Assembly: GCA_016718315.1 (NCBI GenBank)
Contig: JADKDV010000004.1
Span: forward strand, 124,001 to 188,000
Length of the DNA: 64,000 bases
Direction: 5' to 3'
From: Candidatus Obscuribacter sp.
GTDB taxonomy: Bacteria; Cyanobacteriota; Vampirovibrionia; Obscuribacterales; Obscuribacteraceae
Below, in pieces: positions 7,785 to 16,453 of the stretch. The position numbers and the translations under genes were made by a program. Each line of letters opens with the position of its first letter. The stretch's first letter is position 1. The notes under the pieces were generated by a model. That model ran no database searches. It was not told the origin of the DNA and saw only the letters and a list, made by a program, of their open reading frames with translations.

Positions 7785-9950
7785 GTGCAGAGTGCTGATG
7801 AAGATAGTTACGATCAGACTTTAGGCATGCCTGAGCAGCCTGGCAGCCGCCATTTTTTGTCTATTGGTGAAGTGGTGGATGGCGCTTACAAAGTGCTGGA
7901 ATTTATTGGAGCAGGAGCCTTTGGTGAGGTTTATCTGGTCCGGCACGATATTTTGCAGCGTAATTTTGCTCTTAAGCTTTTGCGCGGCTCCGGCATGGAT
8001 GATGCTGTCAGATCGCGTTTTGTCCAGGAAGTGCAGGTGATGGCCAAGTTGGAGCATCCCAATATTGTCAAAATCTATAATTCTGGCGTCTACAAAGGTA
8101 ATTTTCCATATTACATCATGGACCTGATTGTCGGTAAGTCGCTTGCAGACTTGATAGCCGCTGGTGGTCGAATAGATGCTCTGTCGGCTGTGACGATATT
8201 TACAGCCGTGGCTGATGCGCTAAAAGTCTCTCATGGTCGCAATATCGTGCATAGAGACATTAAGCCAGCCAATATCATCATTGCCGATGGTGATGGACCG
8301 CTGGATAGCCGAGTGCGAGTGGTGGATTTTGGTGTGGCTAAGTTGCTTGGACGCAACAGTCCTGCCTATCAGGCTCTTACTACTGTCGGTCAAGTTTTTG
8401 GTAGTCCGCTTTATATGAGTCCGGAGCAGTGCACTGCTGCCAATATCGACAATCGTAGCGATGTTTATTCGCTTGGCTGTGCGCTATATGAGACCCTTAC
8501 TGGTGTCGTCCCATTTAAGGGAGCGACTGTTATGGATACTTTTCAGATGCATTGCAGTCAGGCTGTGCCTACTCTCAAGCAAAAAGCACCGTCGCAAGAG
8601 TTTGCTCCTGAGCTAGAAGAAGTGATTCAACAGCTGATGGCAAAGCGCCCTGAAGACCGCTTCCAAAATATGACACAAGTCAAAAACAGTTTGCTCTTGA
8701 TAGAGGATCGCCTCAAAAAACGCCAAGATGTCACTGCTGGTGGTGCCAAGGGTTGGCGCCGCCGCCTGGTAGTTGGGCTACTTGCTTTGCTTGCTCTAGG
8801 CGGTCTGGGAGCTGGCGCGCTCTATGTCTTTGGTAGGACTGGTGAGCCCAGAGTTGCCGACAGACCACTTTTGCAAACGGACAAGTCAGATAACTTTAGG
8901 GTCTATGACGATGTTGTTACCACTCAAAACTTGATGGACTCAAGACAAAAAGCAGCTATTATTGCCGCCGAAACGCCAGAATACAGCGACGTATTGACCA
9001 AGCCTGTGGTTAGTAATCAGTTTTTTAAAGGCTACGACAAGAACGGCGATAGTCTTTACGAATTGCCTCAAGCCGACGGTAACTATATAGGCAAATTTAG
9101 TATCATCTCGCCAGAAAAGCTTGTAACTGCGCCGTTTAGTGGTCCCGTCACTGTTTATAAGAAGTATAAATGGATCTTCAGGCCCGACCCAATTGTAGGT
9201 AAAAATCCCTCTATTTTGCTTGGTTTTAGACCTGAGGATATTTCTGGCATCGATCTTGATGCTCTTGAGCCTGGTGATCGAGCTAAAGTGTTAAAGGCAG
9301 CTGCTGAGCGGTTTTCGAATCTCATCAGTGTTGTTGTGCTTGATCATAAAGTTGATAGAGAGACTTTGGCGGTTCTCGCTAAAATGAAGTCTATTCAGAT
9401 GTTGTCCATCAATGCCAGCGATTTGAGGCAAGATCAAGTTTTGACCCTGCCCTGTCTCAAAGGTATTCGCGAATTTGAATGTGCCAATTACACTGGTGAT
9501 GTTAATAGTCTTTTGGAGTTAACTATAAGCAGCGGTCTAAAGGTATTGTGCCTCTCTAATACCAAAGTAGGCGAGCATGATTTGATCAATCTTTGCAGGG
9601 CTACAAACCTTGAACGTCTAACGCTGCAGCATGTGGGGATGAGACGCGAATGGCTCAGGCACTTGTTAGGCTTGCAGCATCTGGCTTACCTTGATTTGGT
9701 CAACGATGGTCAAAACTTCAACTGGGTGCAGCCTCTAAAGCCATTTTGGCGCCTAAAAGAGTTGGTTGTCAGAGATGACAAAATGCCAGGAAATGAGCGA
9801 AAACAGCTCCATGATATGCTCAAAGAGGCTCTGAAAGTCAAAGGGCAACAGGATAATTGCAACGTTAGAACTAATCGTAATAGTGAGATTAATAGCTACA
9901 GTAAGCGCGAAAAGGAAAGCGCCGAATTAGGCGACATGATGAAGGAATAG
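7785..9950 (+). CDS. Membrane Ser/Thr protein kinase with a leucine-rich extracytoplasmic region
   Basis: A 721-residue Hanks-type kinase. Residues about 35-310 carry the G-loop GAGAFGEVYLV, the lysine in FALKLL, the catalytic loop HRDIKPANIII, DFGVAK and SPLYMSPEQC with SDVYSLGCALYE, so the active site looks complete. A basic stretch (WRRR) precedes one membrane segment at about 327-349. The remaining 370 residues would lie outside the cytoplasm. Their second half has LRR-like spacing (LTLPCLKGIREFEC, GLKVLCLSNTKV, TNLERLTLQHVG, LQHLAYLDLV), which suggests a ligand- or protein-binding sensor. The start is a GTG at 7785 without a strong Shine-Dalgarno site. It appears monocistronic. Confidence 0.9.
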   Translation: MQSADEDSYDQTLGMPEQPGSRHFLSIGEVVDGAYKVLEFIGAGAFGEVYLVRHDILQRNFALKLLRGSGMDDAVRSRFVQEVQVMAKLEHPNIVKIYNSGVYKGNFPYYIMDLIVGKSLADLIAAGGRIDALSAVTIFTAVADALKVSHGRNIVHRDIKPANIIIADGDGPLDSRVRVVDFGVAKLLGRNSPAYQALTTVGQVFGSPLYMSPEQCTAANIDNRSDVYSLGCALYETLTGVVPFKGATVMDTFQMHCSQAVPTLKQKAPSQEFAPELEEVIQQLMAKRPEDRFQNMTQVKNSLLLIEDRLKKRQDVTAGGAKGWRRRLVVGLLALLALGGLGAGALYVFGRTGEPRVADRPLLQTDKSDNFRVYDDVVTTQNLMDSRQKAAIIAAETPEYSDVLTKPVVSNQFFKGYDKNGDSLYELPQADGNYIGKFSIISPEKLVTAPFSGPVTVYKKYKWIFRPDPIVGKNPSILLGFRPEDISGIDLDALEPGDRAKVLKAAAERFSNLISVVVLDHKVDRETLAVLAKMKSIQMLSINASDLRQDQVLTLPCLKGIREFECANYTGDVNSLLELTISSGLKVLCLSNTKVGEHDLINLCRATNLERLTLQHVGMRREWLRHLLGLQHLAYLDLVNDGQNFNWVQPLKPFWRLKELVVRDDKMPGNERKQLHDMLKEALKVKGQQDNCNVRTNRNSEINSYSKREKESAELGDMMKE

Positions 9951-10158
9951 GCTCAGTTCGATGGCGTATTCAGATAGTCGGTTGTGATGTCGCATATGGT
10001 GCTGGCTTGCACTGGCGGCCATTTGACCGTCTCCACTTTTGGGTTAATGCTCTTTGCGTTAACGGCGCACTGGAACTTTTGCAGGGCGGATGCGCCATAT
10101 CACCCGTAAGTTATGGTCACCGACCGACTCGGTTTGACAAAGATGAGGAGATGAAATT

Positions 10159-10242
10159 ATGGGTAAGGCAGCAATACTGTGGTTTATGGGCGTACCCACA
10201 GGCGTCATCGCAGTGCTCTGGTTTACAGGGTTGCTCAACTAG
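10159..10242 (+). CDS. 27-residue single-pass membrane peptide
   Basis: A short open frame encodes MGKAAILWFMGVPTGVIAVL followed by WFTGLLN, almost entirely one hydrophobic helix. A very good ribosome site (GAGGAG, 10145-10150) lies 8 nt before the ATG, and a stem-loop follows the stop. Similar tiny MGKA-type hydrophobic peptides are common in bacteria, but I cannot assign a function. A longer overlapping frame (10007-10249) lacks a ribosome site and is less likely. Confidence 0.55.
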   Translation: MGKAAILWFMGVPTGVIAVLWFTGLLN

Positions 10243-10275
10243 TGCCTAAAAGCAGCAGTGATTTGTGTTGTTATA

Positions 10276-10320
10276 CAGTCAATCCAGGTTTGACCAAGCG
10301 GGTCAATCTGGATTCTGTGT
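10276..10320 (+). terminator. Imperfect stem-loop after the 27-residue peptide gene
   Basis: AATCCAGGTTTGACC pairs with GGTCAATCTGGATT with one bulge, extended by ACAG/CTGT. There is no clear T-run. It probably separates this gene from the convergent rhomboid gene. Confidence 0.35.
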
Positions 10321-10409
10321 TATACGATAGCATATAAAAGAACATTGAAAAATGAAGAGTCGGGAAAACGGTTGTGACACCGTTAACCCGACCTCCAAGT
10401 TGGCAGTCT

Positions 10410-11252
10410 TTACTTCGAGCCCGTCGAGGAATCTTCCGTTTCGGAATGATCCTTTTCGCAGGCCGGCTCCGGGATAATGCAGATTGCAGTATCCGGGAAG
10501 AAAAGCTTGACGAGGCCGGCGATGATGAAGCCTGCCACGAAGCCGCCGATGTGTGCCCAGTAGGCAACGCCGTCGCCGAAATGGACAAACAGATCAGTGG
10601 TGCCCTGGAACAGCCAGCTGAAAGCATTGAAATGAACCATTTCGTTGCCAGCAGGCAGACCAGCGACCGGACCGACTGAGCTGAGGACGCCCGAGAACTG
10701 CATCACGAACCAACCAATCAAGAACCAGTAGGCCTTGGTGTGGACGTAAGCAGGAGCAGGCAGGACGTAGAAGCCCGAGATGGTGGCGTTATGCCACATC
10801 AGCAGGTATCCGCCGAGCACGCCCGCAATGGCGCCGGAAGCACCGAGGGTGGGCACCATGCTCATCGGGTCGCTGCCCCAGTGGGTCAGAGCCGCGAGCA
10901 CGCCGCAGATCAGGTAGAAGGCCAGGTAATAGCCCTTGCCGAGACGGTTTTCCATACCCTTGCCGAAGACAAAGAGGAAGACCATGTTGCCGAAAATGTG
11001 ACCCAAGCTCCCGTGAAGGAACATGGAGGAGAAGATGGTCAGGGTGGCCATGAGCATTGCGCTCGGGTCGCCAGCAGCGAATGCCGCCGTGACCTTACCG
11101 GGCACCATGAGCCACGTTCCAAAAAGCTGGTCCTGGTGGCCAGAGAGAATCATGGAGACTTCGACGATGAAAGCCAACACGTTTGCCAGGATGAGCCACT
11201 TAGTGATAGTTGCCGGGCTCGAGCAACGCAAGTTGTCCTTGAGAGGAAACAT
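10410..11252 (-). CDS. Rhomboid-family intramembrane serine protease
   Basis: A 280-residue protein with at least six membrane segments. The catalytic Ser is in TLGASGAIAG (about residue 139) and the catalytic His in YWAHIGGFVAG (about residue 234). The family's HGSLGHIFGNM motif is at about 80-90, within the second membrane region. Rhomboids cleave membrane helices of partner proteins inside the lipid bilayer. An AAGGAG site sits 6-7 nt before the ATG. An extended loop (about 160-225) lies between the Ser and His segments, and the last 25 residues are a charged cytoplasmic-type tail. Codon use is strongly C/G-ending, like the nuclease and AAA+ genes to its right. Substrates are unknown. Confidence 0.93.
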   Translation of the reverse strand: MFPLKDNLRCSSPATITKWLILANVLAFIVEVSMILSGHQDQLFGTWLMVPGKVTAAFAAGDPSAMLMATLTIFSSMFLHGSLGHIFGNMVFLFVFGKGMENRLGKGYYLAFYLICGVLAALTHWGSDPMSMVPTLGASGAIAGVLGGYLLMWHNATISGFYVLPAPAYVHTKAYWFLIGWFVMQFSGVLSSVGPVAGLPAGNEMVHFNAFSWLFQGTTDLFVHFGDGVAYWAHIGGFVAGFIIAGLVKLFFPDTAICIIPEPACEKDHSETEDSSTGSK

Positions 11253-11976
11253 ATTGTGCTCCTTGGGACCAGTTAAGCGGTGATGCTGTCTGGTCTATGG
11301 GTTTTGGAGGAATCCAGGAGATGCAAGCAGCTCGAAAAAAGACGGTCTTATCCAAACGCACGGCGTTTTGAGGTGATTAACCTGGAAAAGACTGATGGCT
11401 TAATGCGGGCGGCTTGAAAGAACTCTTGGGAGATGGAAAATAAATGACTCTATAGAACTAAGCTCTAGAGCCTCTTCAAGACAAGAGCTCTATAGCTTTT
11501 GTGTAAATAATCTCTAGCGCGCCTCTTTCATACTGACAAGTGGTGCGCATTTTTGTCTTTGTCAAACTATCGGCTCTATATCGAGTTTTGCTACATCTTG
11601 GCTCACTTTTGCGCTCTTGTCATGAGTTAGCGCCAAATGCGTTAGTGCCTTAAAGATTGCAACTGACTAGAGTTTTAGATATCAAATCTGCCATGTAGGT
11701 CAAAAGGTTTGAATATGGCAGGTAAACCTTGATAGGTTGATTTAGTAATCTTTTCCCCCAAATCTTCTTTCGGCAACCTCTAAAACCCTCATCACCACTT
11801 AAATACTTCACTCCAGTAAGAGGCGCCCGTGCCTCTGAACAGCTCTCCGAGCCAATCGCCCATCACCCTCCCTTGAGTCCGTGATCTGCTTTGTGGTTCG
11901 AGCTTTGTGTCCCCGCGGGAAGCGCCCTCAATCACCACTGTGTGGTAGCAGGGCCAATAATGCTTTGGAGAAAAAC
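11253..11976. promoter_or_regulatory. Divergent intergenic region with CTCTAGAG/CTATAG inverted repeats
   Basis: About 720 bp between the divergent rhomboid and beta-CASP genes without a convincing coding frame. It holds a long hairpin at 11460-11498 and several scattered copies of CTCTATAG / CTCTAGAG. It must contain both promoters, but I cannot place -35/-10 boxes with confidence. Confidence 0.4.
11460..11498. repeat. 17-bp imperfect inverted repeat
   Basis: AAGCTCTAGAGCCTCTT pairs with CAAGAGCTCTATAGCTT (two mismatches) around a 5-nt loop CAAGA, followed by TT. It could be an operator or a leader hairpin ahead of the beta-CASP gene. Confidence 0.5.
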
Positions 11977-13683
11977 ATGAATAAGCGTCAGCTCAAAGAG
12001 TTGGATCGTACAGGTCGTTCTGCCCTCAAACTTCACATCCTGGGGGCGGCCAAATCTGTGACCGGTTCTCTCTTTTTGTACGAATATTTTGAAAAAGAGA
12101 AGGTCACCCGCTTCCTCGTCGACGCCGGTCTTACCGTCGAGAGCCCGCAGGCTGACTACAAGAAGCGCTTGCCCACGGGCTTGAACCCCAAGGAAATCGA
12201 CTTCGTCATCCTCAGTCATGCTCACGTTGACCACTGCGGCTATCTGCCCAAGCTGGTCAAGGATGGCTTCCGTGGCAAGGTTTACGTCACTCCGGCTACC
12301 TATGACCTGATGACTGTGATCCTGCCTGACAGCGGCTACCTCCAGGAAGAGCAGGCCAAAAGCCGCTTGAACCGGTTCAACCGCCAGAAGCGTGATGCCA
12401 ATGAGGCTCTGCGCACCGGCGAGACTGCCGCCACTGGCGACAGTAAGAAGGGCTTCAAGGGCAAGGTCGGACGTGGTGAAAAGGCGAACGACCGTTCTGG
12501 TCGTGGCAAACGTGCTGGTGATGCCCGCAAGGCTGTCGCTCAGAGCACCGCCAACGCGCCGTCGGCTGCTGACCTGGCACGGTTTGCCCCGCTCTACACC
12601 CAGGAAGACGCTCAGGAGAGCCTGAAGTACTGCAAGACGGTGAAGTATCACGAGCGCTTTGCTGTCACCGACAGCATCGCCTTCACCTTCACCGACGCCG
12701 GTCACATCCTCGGAGCTGCTGTGGTCAACATGGAAATCGGCACGGGCAATCAGAAGCGCACCTTCTGCTTTACCGGTAACGTCGGTCGTCGCCAGATGCC
12801 GCTCTTGCGTGATCTGGAAGCAGTGCAGCAGGCTGACTATCTGATGCTGGAAGCCACCTATGGTGACCGTCTGCACCAGAAGCGTGACCGCCTCGAGTCG
12901 CTGGCTACCATGGTCGGCAACGCCTATGCTCGCGCCAAGCCGCGTCATCCGCGCAGTGGTTGTGGTGTCATCGTTATCCCCGCTTTTGCGGTGGGTCGCG
13001 CTCAGACCATCCTCAACGACCTGCGCATCCTGATGGAGACCAAGCGCATTCCGGTCATCCCCGTCTATGTCGATGGACGCATGACCAACAAGGCCACTGA
13101 GGTCTATCGCAAGCACGTCGATATCCTCAATCCGGAGACCCGCAAGGTCTTTGAAGCTGGCCATGACCCCTACAGCACGCCGCGCCAGACCTCGGTCACC
13201 GAGTATCCGGACAGTGCTGGTCTGCGCCGTATCCACGAAGAGCCCTGCATCATCGTCGGCTCCAGTGGCATGGCTGCCGGTGGACGCATTGTCGACCACC
13301 TGGCTTACTGGCTGCCGCACAAGCAGAACACTGTGATGTTCGTCGGCTTCCAGGGCACCGGCACGCTCGGACAGACCATCGTCAAGACCGGCGGTGAGCG
13401 TCCCGACACGCTGGAGCAGTGCACTGACTGTGCCAAGAGCGTACGCATCAAGGGCAAGGACGTGCGTGTCCATGCCACTGTCGAGTTCCTGCCCGACTAT
13501 TCGGCTCACGCCGACTACGAGGACCAGCTGGCTTGGCTCAAGAAGTTCACGCGTCGTCCCAAGATGACCTTCATCGTGCACGGCGACGTCGGTGCTCTCG
13601 ATGGACTCAAGGGTCACATCGAAGAGACCCTGGGCTGGAAGGATGTGGTCATTCCCGAAGCTCGTCAGACCTTCGATCTGTAA
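11977..13683 (+). CDS. Metallo-beta-lactamase/beta-CASP nuclease (RNA-processing type)
   Basis: A 568-residue protein of the CPSF73/YSH1-like branch of the metallo-beta-lactamase family. Motif 2 HAHVDHCG is at about 81-88. Later come TDAGHILGAA, LMLEATYGDR, the beta-CASP strands VIPAFAVGRAQ, YVDGRMTNKATEVY and IVGSSGMAAGGRI, and the terminal HADYEDQ and FIVHGD histidines. It should be a zinc-dependent endo- or exoribonuclease. Residues about 135-200 are a family-atypical insertion rich in Lys, Arg and Gly (KKGFKGKVGRGEK, SGRGKRAGDARK) that may bind RNA. The ATG at 11977 is chosen because TTGGAG precedes it. C/G-ending codons suggest high expression. A 13-bp hairpin follows the gene. Confidence 0.9.
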   Translation: MNKRQLKELDRTGRSALKLHILGAAKSVTGSLFLYEYFEKEKVTRFLVDAGLTVESPQADYKKRLPTGLNPKEIDFVILSHAHVDHCGYLPKLVKDGFRGKVYVTPATYDLMTVILPDSGYLQEEQAKSRLNRFNRQKRDANEALRTGETAATGDSKKGFKGKVGRGEKANDRSGRGKRAGDARKAVAQSTANAPSAADLARFAPLYTQEDAQESLKYCKTVKYHERFAVTDSIAFTFTDAGHILGAAVVNMEIGTGNQKRTFCFTGNVGRRQMPLLRDLEAVQQADYLMLEATYGDRLHQKRDRLESLATMVGNAYARAKPRHPRSGCGVIVIPAFAVGRAQTILNDLRILMETKRIPVIPVYVDGRMTNKATEVYRKHVDILNPETRKVFEAGHDPYSTPRQTSVTEYPDSAGLRRIHEEPCIIVGSSGMAAGGRIVDHLAYWLPHKQNTVMFVGFQGTGTLGQTIVKTGGERPDTLEQCTDCAKSVRIKGKDVRVHATVEFLPDYSAHADYEDQLAWLKKFTRRPKMTFIVHGDVGALDGLKGHIEETLGWKDVVIPEARQTFDL

Positions 13684-13710
13684 GGACTGGCCAGCGTTTA
13701 TTGCCGTTTG

Positions 13711-13739
13711 AGCACCAACCAACAATGTTGGTTGGTGCT
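13711..13739. terminator. 13-bp perfect hairpin downstream of beta-CASP gene
   Basis: AGCACCAACCAAC (13711-13723) and GTTGGTTGGTGCT (13727-13739) form a perfect stem with a 3-nt loop. No T-run follows, so it may stabilise the upstream mRNA or partially attenuate the gene at 13802. Confidence 0.55.
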
Positions 13740-13801
13740 AGCGGTCATGCAAACACCAAAACCTGCAATTAGCTCCCTGAGGGGAGTTGGAGTAATACAA
13801 A

Positions 13802-14065
13802 ATGGAAATCGTCAAACTCGTCATCCTCTTCCTGGGCATGTTCCTGGCAGCGGACTTCGCACGCAAGCAGAGCTATTCGATGACGGCTGGCATCAGCACC
13901 GGCTGGATGCGCCTGCTCGCCAACTCGTTCGTCTGGGCTCTCGCCGCTTCCGTCACCGGTGTGGTGATCAGCATGGTGCTGGGCATGGCCATGCCTGCCT
14001 TCTTCACCTGGCTGATCTTCTTCACCGCCGTCGACTTCATCTTCTCGATGATTCGCAGTCGCTAA
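13802..14065 (+). CDS. Small three-helix membrane protein, unknown
   Basis: An 87-residue protein with hydrophobic segments at about 4-18, 38-60 and 62-82 and very few charges. The ATG follows GGGGAGTTGGAG. Codon use is C/G-ending like the preceding nuclease gene, so the two may share a transcript across the 13-bp hairpin. I do not recognise the family. A strong intrinsic terminator follows the stop. Confidence 0.75.
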   Translation: MEIVKLVILFLGMFLAADFARKQSYSMTAGISTGWMRLLANSFVWALAASVTGVVISMVLGMAMPAFFTWLIFFTAVDFIFSMIRSR

Positions 14066-14108
14066 GCTTTGCTATTCAGCGCAGCTGAGCTAGCGTCTTA
14101 ACTTGCAG

Positions 14109-14149
14109 GGCGAGCTGACAATCTTGTCAGTTCGCCTTCGCATTTTTTT
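14109..14149 (+). terminator. Rho-independent terminator
   Basis: GGCGAGCTGACAA pairs with TTGTCAGTTCGCC (one G-U pair), followed by TTCGCA and a T7 tract. This ends the 13802-14065 transcript. Confidence 0.85.
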
Positions 14150-14703
14150 GATGGACATAGAGCGCAGTTTTATTTTTTTCTGTCCAAATACACTATAACA
14201 AGCAGTAATAATGCTGTTTACCTTTGGGTTGTTTTTCGAGTCGTCTGATGTGTGGATTGATATCTGGAGATACTCAACGCAATTGTCTATGACAATTGCG
14301 AGGTCAAGCTGGACAAGGGTTTGGGTCTTTGCGCGAGCTGCGCGAGTATAGCTCTCATCGTAAAAGCCATAATGAAACACTTAGCGCATATTTCTCTTCA
14401 TTTTTCCTTTATTTTTGCCCTTGATAACTGTTACTACTAATTACTCTCATCCCATTCATTCATCGGAACCCCTGGCTCAATAAAACTGCTCTATTTCCCC
14501 TATACAACACCCTGGGAAACGCGAAAGCGCCGAGCAGTCTAAAACAGCCAAATTTCGATGATGAAGGTGGACGTCAGAGGGCACTGACACTTCCTATTTA
14601 GCATCCGCTTCGTCACCCTCACCCGTTAGGGTTGGTGCCGTGCCGGTTGCTTTTGGCAGGAGCGTTAGCGCATCCAATGTCAACTGTAACTAGGAGTCTT
14701 ATC
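14150..14703. promoter_or_regulatory. Leader region of the Clp-like AAA+ gene
   Basis: About 550 bp without a credible gene. It carries a perfect 10-bp inverted repeat with a 3-nt spacer at 14278-14300 and AT-rich sequence at about 14380-14500 that probably includes the promoter. AGGAG lies 9-10 nt before the ATG at 14704. A 96-residue reverse frame across 14090-14380 overlaps the terminator and is not accepted. Confidence 0.4.
14278..14300. repeat. Perfect palindrome CGCAATTGTC-TAT-GACAATTGCG
   Basis: Two 10-bp arms are exactly complementary around TAT. The size and symmetry fit an operator for a dimeric repressor, or a small hairpin. Confidence 0.5.
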
Positions 14704-16347
14704 ATGAACGCTCAAGAAGCTTCCATTTCTGGCAAGATCCGTCGTCGTCTCAACCCGTCTGTTGCCAGTGAACCCACCCTGCGCTGCCGCGCTTTCCTGG
14801 ACGCCAACCTCTATGGTCAGCAAGCCGGCAAGGACCTTCTGACCTACGCCTACGCCAACGCCTTCAACCCGCTGCGCGATCGCACCAAGCCCATCGCCTT
14901 CATCATCAACGCGGGCAAGTCGCGCACCGGCAAGACCCACTCGGTCGAGCTCTTGGCCGAACTCGTCCACGGCAACCCCAAGGCCTATCAGCGCATCGAT
15001 ATGGCCGAGTACATGGACAAGTACTCAATCAGCAACCTCAAGGGTTCCGGCCGCGGCTACATCAACAACCAGAGTGCTCGCGACGACGGCTACAAGGTCT
15101 CCGCCGATCAGAAGCACGACTACGCCGAGTTCACCAACCACAACCTGGAGTACTTCAAGCGTGGTTCGGACGTGCCGGTCTCGATTGTCCTTTTGGACGA
15201 GCTGGACAAGGCTTGCGCCGAGGTCTTCTTGATCCTCCTGGGCATCATGGACCACGGCAAGCTGACGCTCGGTAACGGCGAGGTCGTCGACTTCACCAAC
15301 ACCATCTTCGTCTGCGCCTGCAACCTGGGCATGGCCGATGTGGAGCGTGAAGAAGTCGGTGGCATCGGCTTCAGTGCCCGCGGCAAGAAGCTGAACGGCA
15401 AGGAGGTCAAGGATGTGGTGCTCAAGGCGCTGCGCGACAAGGCTCCGCCGGAGTTCCGCAACCGCGTCAACGAGCTGGGTGGCATTGCCATCTACGAAGA
15501 GCTGACCCGCGACCAGATGGAGTCGGTGGTGGTGCGTGAAGTGTCCGAGCTGCAAAAGCGCATCAACGGCACTCGCATGCACTTCACCGTCGAAGTCTTG
15601 GAAGCGGCGCGCAAGCTGATCCTGGACAAGGCACTGGCCAACGAAGGCAACCTCGCCAACGTCAAGTCGGTGCTGCGCAAGGAAATCGAGAACGCGCTCG
15701 GCAACGAGACCACCAAGCGGGAGATCAGGTCCGGCGATACGGCCATCGTCGATGTCGAGGACGGTGTCTTCGTCTTCGATGTGGAGCCGGCCGCCGAGCG
15801 CGCCTCGATGCCGCACTCGTCCTTCCTGTCGGCGGTGCCGACCGGAAAGCCTGCCGGGGACGCCGCCGACTCGACTCCGGTCGACGAAGTGGATGCCTCG
15901 GTCTTCGAGATGGGGGCGTTGCTCGGTCTCAAGAGCAATGTCTTCGTCCTGATGCGCAAGGCGCCGGAGCGCAAGACTGGTGAACTGGCTGTCGACCAGC
16001 TCATGGCACTCGGTATGATGCCCACCGTCCCGGACGTCTTCACCAGCCTGCACAGCTTCACGATGGTGGAGCGGATGGGAGAGCTGCGCTTCAAGGCGGA
16101 GCGTTTCCCTGAGCTCCGGGCTGCCTACACCATCGAGCTGACGAACGACAAGCACTACCAGCAGCTCAACACCGACTCCCAGGAGTTGGTGCAGGAAATC
16201 ACCCGGCTGCTCGGCGTCGAGATCATGGACAGTCACATGACTCACAAGGCACCGTTCAAGTTCGTCATCAACGTGCAGGCGCTGCCGGAGAGCATCCAGC
16301 TCATCAAGATGCGCTTTCCCAAGCTGGTGATCAAGCCGCGTGCGTAA
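14704..16347 (+). CDS. Single-ring Clp/ClpB-type AAA+ ATPase
   Basis: A 548-residue protein with one AAA_2-type ATPase core. Walker A is GKSRTGKTH (71-79), Walker B IVLLDELDKA (161-170), the pore-loop region GSGRGYINN (114-122), sensor 1 in VCACNLG and a candidate arginine finger in EFRNRVNELGG. The order resembles the second ATPase domain of ClpA/B/C. A C-terminal Clp_D2-small-like helical region (about 270-345) is followed by a 200-residue tail that I do not recognise. The N-domain and first ATPase ring of true Clp proteins are absent, so it is probably a specialised remodeller rather than ClpB. The start has AGGAG. Strong C/G-ending codon bias suggests abundant expression. Confidence 0.8.
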   Translation: MNAQEASISGKIRRRLNPSVASEPTLRCRAFLDANLYGQQAGKDLLTYAYANAFNPLRDRTKPIAFIINAGKSRTGKTHSVELLAELVHGNPKAYQRIDMAEYMDKYSISNLKGSGRGYINNQSARDDGYKVSADQKHDYAEFTNHNLEYFKRGSDVPVSIVLLDELDKACAEVFLILLGIMDHGKLTLGNGEVVDFTNTIFVCACNLGMADVEREEVGGIGFSARGKKLNGKEVKDVVLKALRDKAPPEFRNRVNELGGIAIYEELTRDQMESVVVREVSELQKRINGTRMHFTVEVLEAARKLILDKALANEGNLANVKSVLRKEIENALGNETTKREIRSGDTAIVDVEDGVFVFDVEPAAERASMPHSSFLSAVPTGKPAGDAADSTPVDEVDASVFEMGALLGLKSNVFVLMRKAPERKTGELAVDQLMALGMMPTVPDVFTSLHSFTMVERMGELRFKAERFPELRAAYTIELTNDKHYQQLNTDSQELVQEITRLLGVEIMDSHMTHKAPFKFVINVQALPESIQLIKMRFPKLVIKPRA

Positions 16348-16453
16348 ACTGCGTCCGTCGTAAGACATCGCAGTGCCCTACCAGCGCTCCGCTGGCAAAT
16401 CCTCGCGGGTTTGTCAGTGCGAGCGCTGGTCCACTCTAATCTGGGAGACTGCG

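Noticed and set aside
10007..10249. 80-codon plus-strand frame
   Set aside because: No Shine-Dalgarno site and mixed composition. The 27-codon frame at 10159 inside it has a much better start.
11932..13725. 597-codon minus-strand frame opposite the beta-CASP nuclease
   Set aside because: Caused by strong third-base C/G bias in the nuclease gene. Its sequence is compositionally odd and matches nothing.
14090..14380. 96-codon minus-strand frame
   Set aside because: It overlaps a clear terminator and a palindrome and has no ribosome site.
15025..16368. 447-codon minus-strand frame opposite the AAA+ gene
   Set aside because: A shadow frame; Walker A and B motifs fix the plus strand.
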